From: Hericium rajendrae
Taxonomy: Eukaryota; Basidiomycota; Agaricomycetes; Russulales; Hericiaceae
NCBI GenBank assembly: GCA_033439255.1
Contig: CM065884.1
Location: forward strand, 1,550,001-1,614,000
Direction: 5' to 3'
DNA length: 64,000 bases
Part shown: piece by piece, positions 1 to 13,600 of the stretch
How the letters are laid out: every line of letters starts with the position of its first letter
Position numbering within the stretch: position 1 is the stretch's first letter
The notes under the pieces: generated by a model
What the model saw: only the letters and a program-made list of their open reading frames with translations
Database searches by the model: none
What the model was told of the DNA's origin: nothing
Position numbers and translations under genes: made by a program

Positions 1-3000
1 TCCAGTGCCTACCCTGCGAACTGCGAAACCTCATACATCACAGCCCCAGGCCCAGGGTGACTCCGAAACACACATCCAGGTCGCCATCCGTTGCAGACGA
101 CGTTCAGAACGCGAAGTCCAGGAAAACTCTCCTATCATAGTCAGCTCAGAAGGCGCGCGGAGTCAGGCCATTACCATCGAAACGGCAGCACCTGTATCCA
201 GCTTAGGCATTGTTACCCTTCCCCCAACCCGGACGTACCCCTTTGACCTCGTCTTTGGCCCTGAAGCGGATCAGGCGATGATCTATCAGGACGTCGTCAG
301 TCCTATGTTAGATGAAGTGCTTATGGGATACAACTGCACATTGTTTGCATATGGTCAAACGGGAACGGGAAAAACGTGAGTCTACATTCTGCTTCATTCT
401 GGCTTGTTGACGTTTAGCTGTCCCTTAGCTATACTATGCAGGGAGACCTCGGAACTACCCCGTTGGGTAACCCTACAGCTCAGGCTGGCATGATCCCGCG
501 CGTCCTCTTCCGCCTCTTCCACCAGCTGGAGTCTTCAGGCTCGGACTATAGTGTCCGCATATCTTACGTCGAACTTTATAATGAAGAACTCCGCGATCTG
601 CTCGCCCCAGAACTTGCTGCCCCATCGGGATCAACTCAGCCGATGGGTATGGGTGGTAATTCTCGAGAGCAGAACACAAACCAGAGTGGTCTCAGGATAT
701 TCGACGATGCGAGTAAGAAGGGTGTCTTCATCCAGGGTTTGGAGGAGATGCCTGTGAAGGACGCACAAGACGCGCTCGCTCTCCTAGTGAAAGGCAGCCA
801 CCGACGCCAGATCGCTGCCACCAAGTTCAACGACCATTCAAGTCGTTCGCATTCTGTGTTTTCTATCACAGTCCACACCAAGGAGACGTCGAATATGGGC
901 GACGACCTGCTCCGAGTAGGGAAGATGAACTTGGTCGACTTGGCTGGTTCAGAGAACATCGGCCGATCCGGCGCGGAGAACAAGCGTGCGCGAGAGGCTG
1001 GTATGATCAACCAAAGTTTGTTGACTCTTGGTCGAGTTATCAACGCCCTTGTGGAGCGATCTTCTCATATCCCGTACCGGTGAGATCCTTCAGTATAATC
1101 ACTCCTATTTCAAGGCGCTCACAACGCATATAGTGAGTCCAAGCTGACTCGACTCCTTCAAGATTCGTTAGGAGGTCGCACGAAGACATGCATCATTGCA
1201 ACAGTCTCTCCTGCACGTTCCAACATGGAGGAGACCCTGTCAACGCTCGAGTATGCCATTCGAGCCAAGTCGATTCGTAACCGACCTGAAGTCAACCAAC
1301 GGCTGACCCGCAATGCCCTGCTGAAGGAGTACATTGCCGAGATCGAACGATTGAAGGCTGACGTCCTGGCCGCGCGGGAGAAGAACGGTATATTCTTCTC
1401 AGAGGATACGTGGAATCAGATGACGGCGGAGCAAGAGCTAGCGCGAACGGAGAGGGAAGAGGCCAAGCGGCAAGTGGAGATTGTCGAGAGCCAGCTGAAG
1501 AGCGTGAGAGATGAGTTCGAGGAGAGCATGAAGCTGCTGATGACGAGGGACGGGGAACTCAAAGAGACGAGGGAAAAGCTGACAGAGACTGAAGGTGTCC
1601 TAGTCTATAAGGAAGGGGAGCTGAAGGTGGTCAAGGAGGCGCTAGAGGAGGAAGTCGTGGTGCGCAAGGCATATCAGGAAAACGAGGCGACTTTGGACGA
1701 AGTCGCTCGTAACCTGAAGGCTACGACAGAGGAGAGCCTTCGCGATCTCGAGTTGCTATTCGGGAAGCTCTGTAAGTTTATTCTCCACCCGTCTTGGATT
1801 CTGCATTCTGACGAAGATGTCCTTAGCGCGAAAGACAGCTGTTCTCAACTCCAACACTAAGGTCGTCTTGACTCATGGGAAAACCTTATCCACAGAGACG
1901 CGCAGTTTTTCTGCACAGCTCGATGAGTTTATCAAATCTTCTAGTCAGAACGTCGACAAGCTCAGAACCGGAGCTGAGGAGTTCCAGAATAAGGAGCTTG
2001 ACGCATTGTCTACTCACTCGGAACATATCACTGAGCAGATTCAGAGGGTGCAAGACTCGTTACAGCTCATTCAGGCGAAAGACGAAGCTTCGTCCTTGGC
2101 AATGACGGATCTACAAGCTGCAGTAAATGCTGCCCATACGAGCATACGAACAGGATTCATGTCTTGGTCTGAAACGCTGAAATCGGCCAGCTCTACTACC
2201 TGCGTCGAAGTCGAGAAAGCGAGTATAAATAGCTACCATACTGTCAGTCGTTTTCAACTATGTTTTATTTCACGCAAACTAACTCACTAGCTACTTGACA
2301 GGTGGAAAAAATGGTTCGTTCCACAGGATCGCTGGTTGAAGCAATCATCCAAGATGCTCAACAGCACATTGAAGCCGAGCGCAAGACCATTCTTGAGGCC
2401 AAGGCTGTCGCTGACCAGGCAACAAATGAGGAGATTCGACGGCTGCAGGATCAGAATGTATATCTCGTTCGGCTTCTGCAGAACGAGAAGGCCAAGTCGG
2501 ATCGGGCCAAGGACGATTTAATCAAGCGTATCTCGGGCTTGCTTGGCGACTTTGTCACCGACAGAGACCGCAGCCTTCGGGAAGCCATCACAGACGTCAA
2601 AGAGAGCAACGAGAAGGCCGAGGGTTCTCTAGCACGTCTCGCGGACGAGCATCTGCAGCGGGTGGAGACTTCGGTAACAAGGGGCCAAGCGTGGAGCATG
2701 ACTTTAGATAAGAAGGGCGGCGAGAATAAACGATTGCGAGATGGTGCTCTGAAGGTAATGCGTCATTGTTATGACCCGGCTAGTAGCTATGCTGATGCCC
2801 TGCTTCTAGACTCTAAGCGCAGCCAAGGGTGCCGCCAAAGATGGTCTTACTAATGTTCAGAGCACGGTTGAAGCCTCGTTGGCATCGTACACGACGGAGA
2901 TACAGCAACAAACCCACACAATGAGTACGACATGTGCGGATGGTGAGGTCTATTTCTTACCGGCAAAGGCGTGTCCTAACTCTTTGGCTTTCAGCGTTTG

Positions 3001-3765
3001 AACGCTATTCTCGTGCGAAACGTGCTCGCGTCGAAGCTACGAATGCCCTGGGCGTCGAGGTTCAGACTGGCTCTCGGCAGACACAGCGCCTCATCGCATC
3101 CACTTCGCGGAATATTGAAGCCACCACGTCTCAAATCGCAGCCGAGGTTCGTTTACATACGCCTGACATGTCATCTTGTGCTGACAGACGCATAGAGTTC
3201 CAAATTTGCTCAGTTTGCTGCCGCATACCATTCAAACGCGACTGTCCAACTGTCGACGATGCGTCGTGCAGGACATCAACTCGTGGAGCAAGGCGCTCAA
3301 GTAGACAGTCCCACCGGTCGAACTCCAGAGAAACGGGTCCGACAGTATGTCGATCACTGGGAACTCACAGGTGGCCGGGACGGCATCCTTAAGAAGTGGA
3401 AGCAACGAGGTCGCCGACCTGAGCTTGCGCTCAACGTCATTCCGAAGAAGGAGGAACCAGAGGATACCGCTCACCACTTGTTGCTTGCCACGGAGACTGC
3501 AGCAACGGATTCCGCACATATATCCGAAGGTGACTTCGTTTCAACACCTACCGAGGATATCGAACCTGACGGGCTCGTCTCGCCACCCTCCGATCCCGCA
3601 ACGTCATTGACATCGTCCGCATCCTCTACCTCAACCGTTGCCTGCGAACTTCCTGTTATGAAGGGAAAGACAACCTCGATGAAGTCTGGGCTGCCAACAA
3701 GGGGCCTCCTGACCGAACGCTCGACGAATGTGCTGTTCAATCGAGGTAACAGACGGGTTACATGA
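1..3765 (+). CDS. Kinesin-5 (BimC/Cut7/Eg5) mitotic motor, 5' end outside window
   Basis: Plus-end-directed tetrameric kinesin that slides antiparallel spindle microtubules. The frame is open from base 2 with no convincing ATG, so the start lies upstream. About 1,128 residues are encoded here by eight exons joined by introns at 376-428, 1080-1133, 1772-1826, 2243-2301, 2755-2809, 2943-2994 and 3147-3195. Seen: motor P-loop [10 protein letters not shown] split by the first intron, switch [10 protein letters not shown], switch [21 protein letters not shown], then [16 protein letters not shown] long coiled-coil stalk follows. Near the C-terminus sits a BimC box ([14 protein letters not shown], about 3312-3353), the Cdk1-phosphorylated tail motif that identifies family 5. 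The 3195 acceptor was chosen because only that frame reaches the BimC box; the other frame stops at once. The tail after the box is Ser/Thr-rich. Family assignment is firm; exact exon edges are by eye. Confidence 0.93.
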
Positions 3766-4088
3766 CACCTTATTGCGCTTCACCACAGTGGCTGTATTCT
3801 CCCTGCTCCATGTCGGTATCCCACACTATGCATCTATAACTTATACCTTTCGTGCACATGTTTATTTGTAAAGTAGATTGCAATTGTCAATGTTCGATTC
3901 ATGATGCATTTTTCTGGTTTTTCTTGAGCACGGCAACCGGTACCGGCAGATAGCGGCCCGGTTCAAGAACCCCACATCTGATCACGTAATACAACATAGC
4001 TGCTGCCAGGATGCAAGTTGCGTTGAGCACTGAACAGACTGACCAGGAAGCACCGTCTACTTTCCTCTACCTCGTCCCGGAAACCAAG
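3766..4088. other. Intergenic, kinesin-5 to VPS55
   Basis: About 320 bases between two plus-strand genes. It holds the kinesin 3' end and the VPS55 promoter. I see no further gene or clear motif. Confidence 0.5.
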
Positions 4089-4637
4089 ATGGCAGCGGGT
4101 TTGAAGAGTAGGTGAATGTTACTTATTACGAGTTTCTTGTTCTGAATGAAGTCATCAGCCGTCATTCTCCTCTCTTTCGTTCTTGCCGTGGGTTTCTTGA
4201 TGATAATCCTATCGTGTGCATTATACTCGAATTGGTTGCCGCTGCTTGTTGGTGCGTGCTCCGCCCGCTCTATTTGCATGTTGTTCTGATGATATTTCCG
4301 AAGCCTTGACTTTTGTCGTCGCGCCATTGCCGAACGCGGTGTTCTCGCATTGTGGAAGGGATGACTTCGCCACGGACTACGAGGGTTCAGGTCCGGTAGA
4401 CCTCGGCCGCTTCATTACTGCGATCATCGTAGTCACCGGTTTCGCGCTGCCTCTCGTCTTGGCGCATTCGGAAGTCATCAAGCCAGGAGCGAGTGCTATG
4501 TCAATAGTGGGCGGCGGGTAGGCAAACACACACCCATGCTTGACATGAGCTGATCTTGCCTTCGTGACAGATTGGTTTATGCAACTATACTATTGTATAC
4601 GTCCGTTTTCAGGCAAGACGAGGATGAGTTTGAGTAA
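4089..4637 (+). CDS. VPS55: Vps55-like (OB-RGRP/LEPROT) endosomal membrane protein
   Basis: Small four-helix membrane protein that acts with Vps68 in late-endosome-to-vacuole sorting in yeast. Exons 4089-4107, 4159-4251, 4304-4517 and 4571-4637 splice to 130 residues, the normal family size. Seen: MAAGLKTVILLSFVLAVGF at the start, then LSCALYSNWLPLL, APLPN, SGPVDLGRFITAIIVVTGFALPLVLAHS, and MSIVGGGLVYATILLY near the end. These match the family block by block. The first acceptor (4158) was chosen over an AG six bases upstream because only it gives the conserved GLKT. The first intron follows only 19 coding bases. The four exons are too short to be obvious without splicing. Confidence 0.92.
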
Positions 4638-4885
4638 CGAGGGTTGTCTAATGAGGATTGGACGGTCACACGAGGATCAAGTATAGTCATGTATTCGTAC
4701 GTGGCATTCATGTTCATACGACACCGAACACTTGTTATGGTACCTTTCTTATAGATGTACCCATCATATTCAGATGTCAACTTCTCGTCGGGTAACGTCG
4801 CATTGAGGCGAAGTAGTTGTGTTGAATGTTGAGCGGGTCATCTTCTGTCTGTATACCTAATTGATGGCGAGAAATGGTATATATA

Positions 4886-7800
4886 TTATCTGTTGTCTGC
4901 TACAATAGCCGTTAGCTGTCCAACGCCGACTCTGCTTTCATCTCGGCTCCCTCCCAATACTCGAACGTCCGCCGTCAACTCGAATCTTCCGCAGGCAACG
5001 AAAAACAGCGCAGTTTCCAGCTCACATGACTCTCCACTCGTCAAGCGTCCAACTGGCACGTCTGTCAGAGTACCTTCTGCAATGATGTAGTCGACAGGCT
5101 CCACATTGAAGTCTACTGTCACATTCAGTGGCGCGACTGTTCCGAAACCAGGTCAGCCACATATAGGCCAGAAGAAATGGCTGGTGCTTACACGACAGGT
5201 TCGTGATTCGTGTACGCAAGTAGACAAACTCGTAAGGCCTCGGCAGGTAATTGCTTCTCTTACGGCCCACCGCTTGCCATGACGGTTCATCATCGCCCTC
5301 GCGGTATACAAGCGACATGTGGACTCTTGTGGTCTCCGTCCGGAGTGTCTCTAACATGGGAAGAGTCATCCGCTGTTGTCGTAGATAAAGATCCCCAGAT
5401 CGGGCGCCGCCTGCCTACGATTCTTATGCATTAGCATGCCAAGGATCTACACAAAGGACAGCACGAACCTCTCGCCATGTGCCTTTGATGCATTTGAAGA
5501 GTTCCTCTCGATACCAGAAGAGTTCACGTTGCGCCTTTTCTTCCGCATTTGTCAGTGATGACTTGGTGACCACGAATTGCCGGTTTGACAATGTCGGTAT
5601 TGGCTTTGAAGTAACTTCGTCGGGAAGCAAAAACTTCTTCAATGGAAGTACAACACTGAGACAGAGGTAGTGAGCCGGCTCTTTACCGAAAAGGAAAGCA
5701 CGAGATGTGCTCACCGTGATGTAGACCCTGGAGCAACAAGACAAGTCGCCGTGGCCATTGGAACATCTGATGCCAGTTTGAGATATTGGAACACAAGAAG
5801 AAAACAAACAGCTTTGTATCTGACCTTCCTGCGTACGAACAAAGTCGATTTCGAACGGCAACCCATACGTATTCCGCACATCTATTGAGAAGAGACACCA
5901 GCCATCTTCTTCACCCACATAGAGAAGGGCTTTTCGTGCATCAGCCGGGGTGACAACTGAGGTCTGTCGTTCCTCTTGCGAATTATCAATATCCCCGTGA
6001 TTAAACGGAAGAATGTCCATGTAATGGCATTCCAGCATGTGGTAGACCGTGACGAGAATAGGATACGTCAAACGCCGAGTGTGGAAAACGTCCGAGGCTT
6101 CTGGGGTCTTGTTTCCAACGGGGTTGACACAGCCGTATGATATATTGATATTGCCGCTTGTGCTTCAAACAACGGATAAGTAAAGTGCACTTATCATTGA
6201 AGGTGCGGAGCTTACCAGCCGACCTTCCCCAGGCAAGTTATGGTGACTGCCAATTTCCTTCCTGGAGGGATAGTGGACGCATGTTGCTCCTGATTCCATG
6301 AGAACGCGGGTCGATGAATTAGCTCATACTCCGTCTCATAGGTGTCGAACACAGAGAGTTCGCCCTCTGACAACGCCTGCTGTGTAGGAGCAATCGTCGA
6401 ATCGTCGAATGTCAGTCGGAGGAAGTCAATCGGTAGCGAGGAGACGTTCTCGAGTGTTAGCCGGATGGACGACCTGTATCATATGAGCTGAGTGGAGAGG
6501 TGAACCAAGATGAAACGCACATCTCCCCGTCGTATAGCATGAGTGCTCCATGCGTGAGCGAACTCCATCGTATTCGAAGCAATGGTTGTTCTGGTACGAC
6601 CTTGACCTCCATGAAGCGCAGACTGACAACCTTTGTCGAGGACTTCTTGCTCATCCGCTGCACGCTCTGCCGTTTGCTTGCCTTCTCCCATGACCGAGAA
6701 TCGAGTCCGGTGTACTTGGAACGGCCAACTTCGCAGGCAAGCGTACTTCGCCGCCGAGAATTGCGGTCCTCCTCCTCTGATGTCGAAAGAGGTAGAATGA
6801 ACTCCCGCGATGCACCCCCAGCTATTTGAACATGGCAACCGCGGATGATGAGTTCACCGGTACTCGTAGCTTTTCCCGTTATCGCCACAGAGTGGTAGGA
6901 ATTTGAAGGAATGGTTACAGGAATCGATTTAGACTCGAATGGCACACCAGAAGTACTGCGGAAGAATCAGAAATATGGTTGCGCTGACGTAGGAGAACGG
7001 ACCTCAATGCCAAAGTCTGGATTTCAAGGTCGAAGACGTATGGATTGCGAAGTGTGACCAAGAATTCTACTAGTTCGTCCTTCACGACTAATGTATTTCC
7101 CTACATCGGAGGGAAGTGAGCGGATATATGATATAGAACAATGACCAAATGACACGTTACCTGCGCCATCATAGATCGCCGTGGGTTGTATAGAAATGGA
7201 TCCGTAAGGCGGGGCAGGGCGCTTATTCCATTGGCAGTCAACAACGTCGATGGATTTTCCACCAATAATCGTACAGGTGGTACGCTGAAACTGTCTTGTC
7301 AGGGAACATTGGGGAGAATGCAAAAGGATTTACTCACGGAAGCAACTCAATGCTAACGACAGGTTGTCCAGACCAGTACTCGACCAATCTCTTATCCCCT
7401 CTTCGGTGCGCAGTGCTCAATGCTCGGGCCGCCGTAGAGTAAAAATGAAACTGGTCTTCCTCACTGAGTACAGGCTGCAAAGTCCTCAACGCTGATAAAC
7501 CGAACTGTGCAGCAGCCAAAGAATCTGCAGGATTCAGCCAGTGAACACCACTTCTTAATCGGAAGTAAAACCTACTAGGCAATGCCTCCGCGACAGCTAA
7601 TGCTTCGCGAATTATCCCAATCTGGAGCTCTGGCCATCCATATGGATCGTCCGCGTTTTCATTCAAGGCATCGTACTTCTCCACGTCCTGAAGCTTGAGC
7701 TCTGCTTGACCGTTGGCGCTCTTTTCCTTGAAGCTTGAACTTTCTGCCAGTGCGACAGCCTCCAAATTTATGCCATGGGTCTTGCAGACGTACTTGACTA

Positions 7801-9722
7801 GATTCAGGATGCTTTCATTGCCTTCTGAGGACTCGTTTCCCTTCCTTCCGACGGCGCCTTTGTCACCCAACTGAGAGTTCGATGTGGAAGGAAGATCGTA
7901 AGGAGATGTCCAAGAAGACCCGAGTTCTTCTCTGCCACAAACGATCAAGTCAAGGATGCATCCGATAACCTCTCGAAGGATATAGGCTTCCTTCCTATAA
8001 AACCCTAAAGAAGAGTACATCGCTGCTATGGTCTCAAGGATTCCAATCCGCTCTCGATGACTCAGGTGAAGAAGCCAGGGACCGTGGGCCTGTGCGAGCA
8101 CGTCGGCGATCTGCGCTCTCGTGATGCCAGAAATTGAGGACAGTCGTTCAAGATCCACAACAGGGTTTGCACTAGAATGAGAAAGCGTCGGGGGAAGGTA
8201 CGGAGTAGGACCAGGGTGTAAGAGCGCGGTGAAGGCTAGCGGGCCCCACCCTTTTGCTGACCAAGTCGCGAAGAGAAGTGAGGTCTGGCGAAGGACAGAG
8301 GTGGTGTATAAGTATGCCAAAAGCTCTTGCTGGTGCTCTGATTCTGAGTGAGGATCACCCTTGGCATATAATGCCACAGCTTGAGTGAGCTTCTCTTGAA
8401 CTTCTGACCACGGTTCTCGAGAATTGCTAAAGGAAGATTGCTTGGAAAGGCAAGTCAGCCTAGGAAAATGGTCCTACAAATGCATAAAAGTGACGAACTA
8501 GGCCCTGTCCTAACGACCATGCATCCAGAACAGCGATAGTAGCCTGGCCTTCCAAGGCCGAAGCATGCCATACAGCATCTGATGGAGATTTGAACAATGC
8601 AATAGCCTCCGTGTACCTGATATTGACGTTCTATCAACGAGAACGTCTATGGGATCGAACTCGACGCACCAGATCAATGCATCCTCTGTCCTTGCTGCGA
8701 GAAGAAAGAAGTCACCGAGCACTTTATACAGTCGACCGTGAGACGAAGCAGTTCCGATCGCACTTAGACGCTTCTTTGGTGCAGAGACTGTAAGCGTTGA
8801 TTGGCGCGACCCGGGAGGAGTCGTACCAGGGCTCGTCGATGATGTTCGTTTCATCGTTAGTGATACCCCGTTTTTTGCCCGGAGGGTGGCCTGGGTAGTC
8901 AAGTCCGGCTGGCTGTTGAAGGAGAGGGGAGGGGGGAGCGAGCGCGACTCGGGCTCATCTATCAGTGGTTTGGGCATTTCTGATGCGGAAGGTGGCACAG
9001 GAAAGAGTTGACCATTCAGATATTCATTCCCAAGAGGGCTTTCAAGCAGCTGGAGCTGTTATGTTACACATAAGTAAATGAGGAGAATGAAAGCTTGCAA
9101 TACACAAACCACGGTCGAAAATTCGCCAAGGATGTTGGAGCAAAGGTCCGCAAGTAAGGTCTCAATGTTCTCCTTCTTGTTTCCCATCATGCTTGGTATG
9201 ATCACCAGACCGGGTAGATGATCACCAAGGTTCAAGTTTGTCGTCCCATCATCTTCTTCAAACACGAAGCAAGTCTTAGCTAGTGGAAATATGGACTCAG
9301 CTGGGAATAAATTATGCATTGCGGCGGTAAATTCAGCTAGGATAGATGATAGCGAGTCCGTTTCAGAGCAGGACGCAATGCCTATAACACCGAGGGGGAA
9401 ACTGGATGGACGAAATAATGATAGTGGCAAATGTGACGCAGGAATTGGGTGAGTAGGAAAGCTGAGGTGAAGGTAGCCTTTGGATTTGGGGCTTGGCATG
9501 AACCGAGCTGATCACGCAACATCAGACATAGTTAGACCTAGGTATAGCGTATAGCGACACACCTTTCTCGTCCTTGACACCAGGTGGTATGTCACTCAAT
9601 CGCATATTATCGAAGGTCCTTATCTCGCCGGCCCATTTCTCGAACGTTGCTCTGGAGATCGACCCGACTGGCAGAAGGAGGATACGGACATGGGCCAGTG
9701 AGGCGAATGCATGATAGTCCAT
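4886..9722 (-). CDS. TRS120: TRAPP-II subunit Trs120 (TRAPPC9/NIBP)
   Basis: Large subunit specific to TRAPP-II, the Golgi complex that activates Rab11/Ypt31-type GTPases. The start ATG at 9722 opens MDYHAFASLAHVRILLLPVG, the conserved N-terminus of fungal Trs120. Next come YLHLSFPTHPIPASHLPLSLFR and PLGVIGIASCSETDSLSS. A long helical middle (about 7330-8380) contains the LLHLSHRERIGILETIAAMYSS stretch. The C-terminal half is beta-sandwich-like, with LVAPGSTSRVVLPLKK joined across an intron near 5720. It ends ...FFVACGRFELTADVR... before the stop at 4886. At least ten short introns interrupt it and I did not place them all. Where I spliced junctions by eye (for example 5,700-5,820) the frame is intact. 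Predicted length is roughly 1,400 residues, usual for the family. It is divergent from DPM2 upstream. Confidence 0.9.
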
Positions 9723-10104
9723 GGCCACTGCAAGTAGCGATATCAATCAATAGCATGCCAGGGTTTCACGGTACCATTCGATTGTTCAGTGAGGGTATCT
9801 AGAGCCCAGTAAGATGGTGAAACTTTGTTATGGGCTATGGCGAAGGGTTAGTGAAGTTGTACTAGCAACATTGCGTCGGAAAGTTAGTGAGAACTAGCAA
9901 GTAGTACATGACATAAGCGGCATAACGCGAACGAGAGTTATGAGATCACGACTGAACGTTACCATCGCACTTCCACATTCCCTCCTCGACGTCATCTTGA
10001 GCATAGTCTTTCATACCTTCACGGTAAGCCGAACCCAGCATACGCCAACTGACATGCGCTAACTTTTGGGATGGCCAAGGTTCCTCGCTTGGCAGGTTTC
10101 GACA
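9723..10104. other. Divergent intergenic region, TRS120 / DPM2
   Basis: About 380 bases shared as upstream sequence by two divergent genes. A plus-strand ATG at about 9940 opens a frame that fits neither gene. Nothing else is recognised. Confidence 0.45.
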
Positions 10105-10478
10105 ATGGTACTTGCTTCCCCCATCGTGTCGTGACGTGGATGGGACTCATACAGCTAAAGGCTATTAGTGACAAAGCTCTGGGGGCGGCGATGATGTTCA
10201 CCGCCGCGGCGGTCTTCGTGTATTACACGACTTGGGCCATTGTGCTCGTACGTATTGAATTTGTGCATCTAGGTCCAAACTAACCCGAAGTCGATCTGTA
10301 GCCGTTCTTCGATGCGTCGAGCCCTTTACATGATCTTTTCCCTCCAAGAGAATGGGCCGTCCGTCTCCCAGCATTCATCCTCGTTGTTGGCTTGTCAGCT
10401 ATAGGCTTGTTCATAGGGTCGACTATCATCAAGGAGAATCGGAAGAAGGCCGAGAAAGCTAAGCTTCGTGCGGCATAA
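10105..10478 (+). CDS. DPM2: DPM2, regulatory subunit of dolichol-phosphate mannose synthase
   Basis: Small ER membrane protein that stabilises the Dpm1-Dpm3 synthase and supplies Dol-P-Man for N-glycans, O-mannosylation and GPI anchors. The preferred model has a first coding exon of only ATG (10105-10107), intron 10108-10154 (47 nt), exon 10155-10247, intron 10248-10301, and exon 10302-10478. This gives 90 residues (human protein 84). Seen: SDKALGAAMMFTAAAVF, then the diagnostic YYTTWAIVLPFFD spliced across intron 2. Next are PLHDLFPPREWAV and a second membrane helix ILVVGLSAIGLFIGSTII. The tail is basic (KENRKKAEKAKLRAA). An alternative start without the first splice is the in-frame ATG at 10140, which would add MGLIQ. 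The family call does not depend on this choice. Confidence 0.9.
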
Positions 10479-10627
10479 ACTCGTCTTCTTCGACATGTTC
10501 GGACTCTTTTCCTACGAAAGAGATGTCGATACCCTATCAGAAGTCTAAGCAAGAGTTCTGATTGTTACATATATAATTTACACCGTACGACGCCCTGACT
10601 AGGAATGCAGTCCAATAATTTATTCGC

Positions 10628-13600
10628 TCAGCTAACTACACGAGAATCCCTCCTGTATCCACCTGGATGATAGTTTCTAGCATCCCTTCGCATCGTCTCC
10701 AATGCTTGAAGTTTCTCTGCAGCCAAGATATCGCCAGCAGCCTGGTCTACCAGCTCATCCCATGGTACGTCTGACAATGGCTCAGATAAGTTACGCAAAG
10801 TCCGAACAACCTGACTACATGTCAGAAGGCCACGTCATGGGATGCAGTACGGAACCTTACCTTGCTATTCTGGGCTTCAGGACGCCCAGAAAGTCGAAAT
10901 TTGTTCAATATCTCAGCCTGGAACGCGGTTTCCAGAGCTATTGGTGAGCGGCATTGTCGCAGAAACAAGAATAGATCCGCGATTGAAGCCGAGGTCAGAC
11001 TAGCCAGTGGCTGAAACGGAAGATATAGTCAGTCGCATAATTAATGGGCAGCACAGAATGTATCTCACCAAGTTCTGACCGCCCTGCAGGTCAAGCCCAT
11101 ACATCCCTGTCAAATTCTGGAACGATGGCCATAGCTCGTTCCAAATCATGAATGGGCCGACGTTACTGGGCTTTGCTGACGACTCAAAGGGATCATCTTC
11201 GACAGGATTGGAGAGTTTCCGTTCCAAAAGCAGCCATAGCTTTATCCCTGCGTAACCATAATTTATGTCTGCAGCTACGGTCACGCTGGGCAATCCAGCA
11301 GATCGAGGCGGGGGTGTAAGCGTGTCGCGGAAAGTCTGGACGAACGTGGTAAAATGGCTGAGTAGGACTGCCCCAGGGTCATTCGACTTCGTTTGCAGCG
11401 CACAGAGAAGCAGAATGTTCCACGCGCGCACCGAAAAAGGATACCGTGGTGTTTTCTGCAAAGGCTTGGGTCAGTTCAATATTGTCATGCAACGTGACCA
11501 AAGGATTCACGTCTACTGGTTCCGAGAGTGCCTTGTGAATGATCTCCGTTCGTTGCTGGGTTCCAAACATGACCAACTTAGCAACTGCTATCGAAGCATG
11601 GAACTCGGCGTCGACTTGTCCGGCGTGAACACTATGGGTCTGTAGATAGAAGAGGCCATCTTCGGCTAGTCGAATGGCAATATCAGCAAAGGCCTCTACT
11701 GTTCTTCCAGACTTGGCCACAAGTGTTTCCATAAGTGCCTTTTGAGGGGTAAGATAATCTGCCCCACCGAGAATCTGAAGCACTCACTTCTGTCAAAGCG
11801 CCAATTGTCACGGTCGGAATGCGGGTCTTCCTTCGCAGCCCATCCGCAAGGATCTCAATCAGCGGGAGCGTAATGTTGTGCATTGCACCTGTGGCTTGTC
11901 GTCGATCCTTTCGCCGGACGGTTTGGACAACTTCAAGCAGACGGACGAGGCTTTGACGACTGATGTGAAATCTGATGAGGATCGCCCTCAAGATCATCTC
12001 CAGCGACGAAAGAAGCTCCTGCAGGAAGTCAGCGCTAGCCGCAGTCTATGAGACAAGGCTGGACAAACATGATTGAAGTGTTTGTTGTTCTCCAATAGCG
12101 TACAGACAAAGAGGAGTATTGGACTCGGGTCGAAGGTCTCTGGATTGCATTCTGCTGTACGCCGAACGACGTTCGTGAGCGACAGTCCAGCATCTATGGA
12201 GATGTCAACGAACATGCCTAGTAATAGCACATTGAAGACTACGTACGCTGCAGGAGGTCGGCACTGTATCCGTCGCGGTGGACAACTTCCACATACATGT
12301 TGAGATTATCAATGACCATTTGAGTACTGTCTATGTCATTGTCGGCAAGCCTCGATAACGCATCACGGAGAAGGATCTCGCGGAGTGTCTCTGTCTCTGT
12401 AACATGCCTCAATGCATCGAAAAATGCTGTACTTCGGGGTCTCTGCACACAAGAGAAACGTCAGGAAAGTCCATCAATCCAAATATAAAAGACAGACTTT
12501 GCATAATGCCGTCAGTATGCCATTCTCAGCGAACCTGTAAATTAACATGTTACGGCATGCGACGGTGGGCATGGACGAAACAACTCACGTCGATAAGGAA
12601 TTCTCCAGAACCGAAAATGCTTGGGAGGCAAGAACATCCTCTCGATTGTAGGCGAGGTCCGAGAGGAGCTGAGAAAGTGTTTCCACTGAATCCCTGATGG
12701 TAGGATGATCAATCCAGCGTTATGGCCGGGATAGTTGGAAACTTACACCACGAAACCGCCCGCGGCATTTGGCCAACGCTTCGCATATGCTTGGGCAACG
12801 GACAACGCAAGTTGACGTATTTCGTAACTGACTTTGTTGAGCACAATGTCCATCACCTTCCTGACTGCCCTGCGAAGGCTGCCTTGCAGATGCTTCAAAG
12901 GAGGACTTTCCATATCATGTTTGTAGATAACAACGATCAAGGCCTCCAGAAGATGTTTGATGCATAAAAATGGCAGGGACAGAATGTCTTCGGACACATT
13001 CCAGAGAGTAAGGACCACATCGACAAATATTGACCCGATGAGTAACGTTGAGCTGCCTTCATCCGTGGCGGATATCACGCGCATAGCCGAAGGCGCGAAG
13101 GTCAAGGGATGTGGAGCGTCCAATACAAAGAAAAGTTCGCTGATGCAAGGCCACGAGTATCCAGGTATGAAAAGCAGCGTTTGAAACGATATATGGAATG
13201 TAATGCCAGAACTGGACGGCACGTTGGCAGCATCATCGAACCCCATGGATTCCACCAAGTGCATCTTGATCTTCAGAAGGTTGTAAATATCGATGGGGAT
13301 TCCTGAAGCAATCATCCTCATGCTCAGCAGAAGGAGTGATACCTAGAGATATTTTCAGCTCAATTAAAAGGACCCAGGACTATTGACGTACACGCAACGC
13401 CACCGTATCTGAATCCTCAGCGGTCGGCTCGATTACAGAATCTCCGGAAGATAAACCATACATAGACTAAAGAAGTATATTAGAATGCAAAACACAGATT
13501 GAAAGGTAGTGGTAGTGGTTTACCAGGTGAGCGGCTGCAGGTCCATCACCACTCTCGCCATGCTTCTGCAAATAATCGTCTTCTAGCAGGGTTTCAACAA

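Noticed and set aside
3334-3374. Very short intron inside the kinesin BimC tail (GTATGT...CACAG)
   Set aside because: Only about 26 nt, well below the 47-65 nt introns here, and the unspliced reading matches fungal kinesin-5 tails as I recall them.
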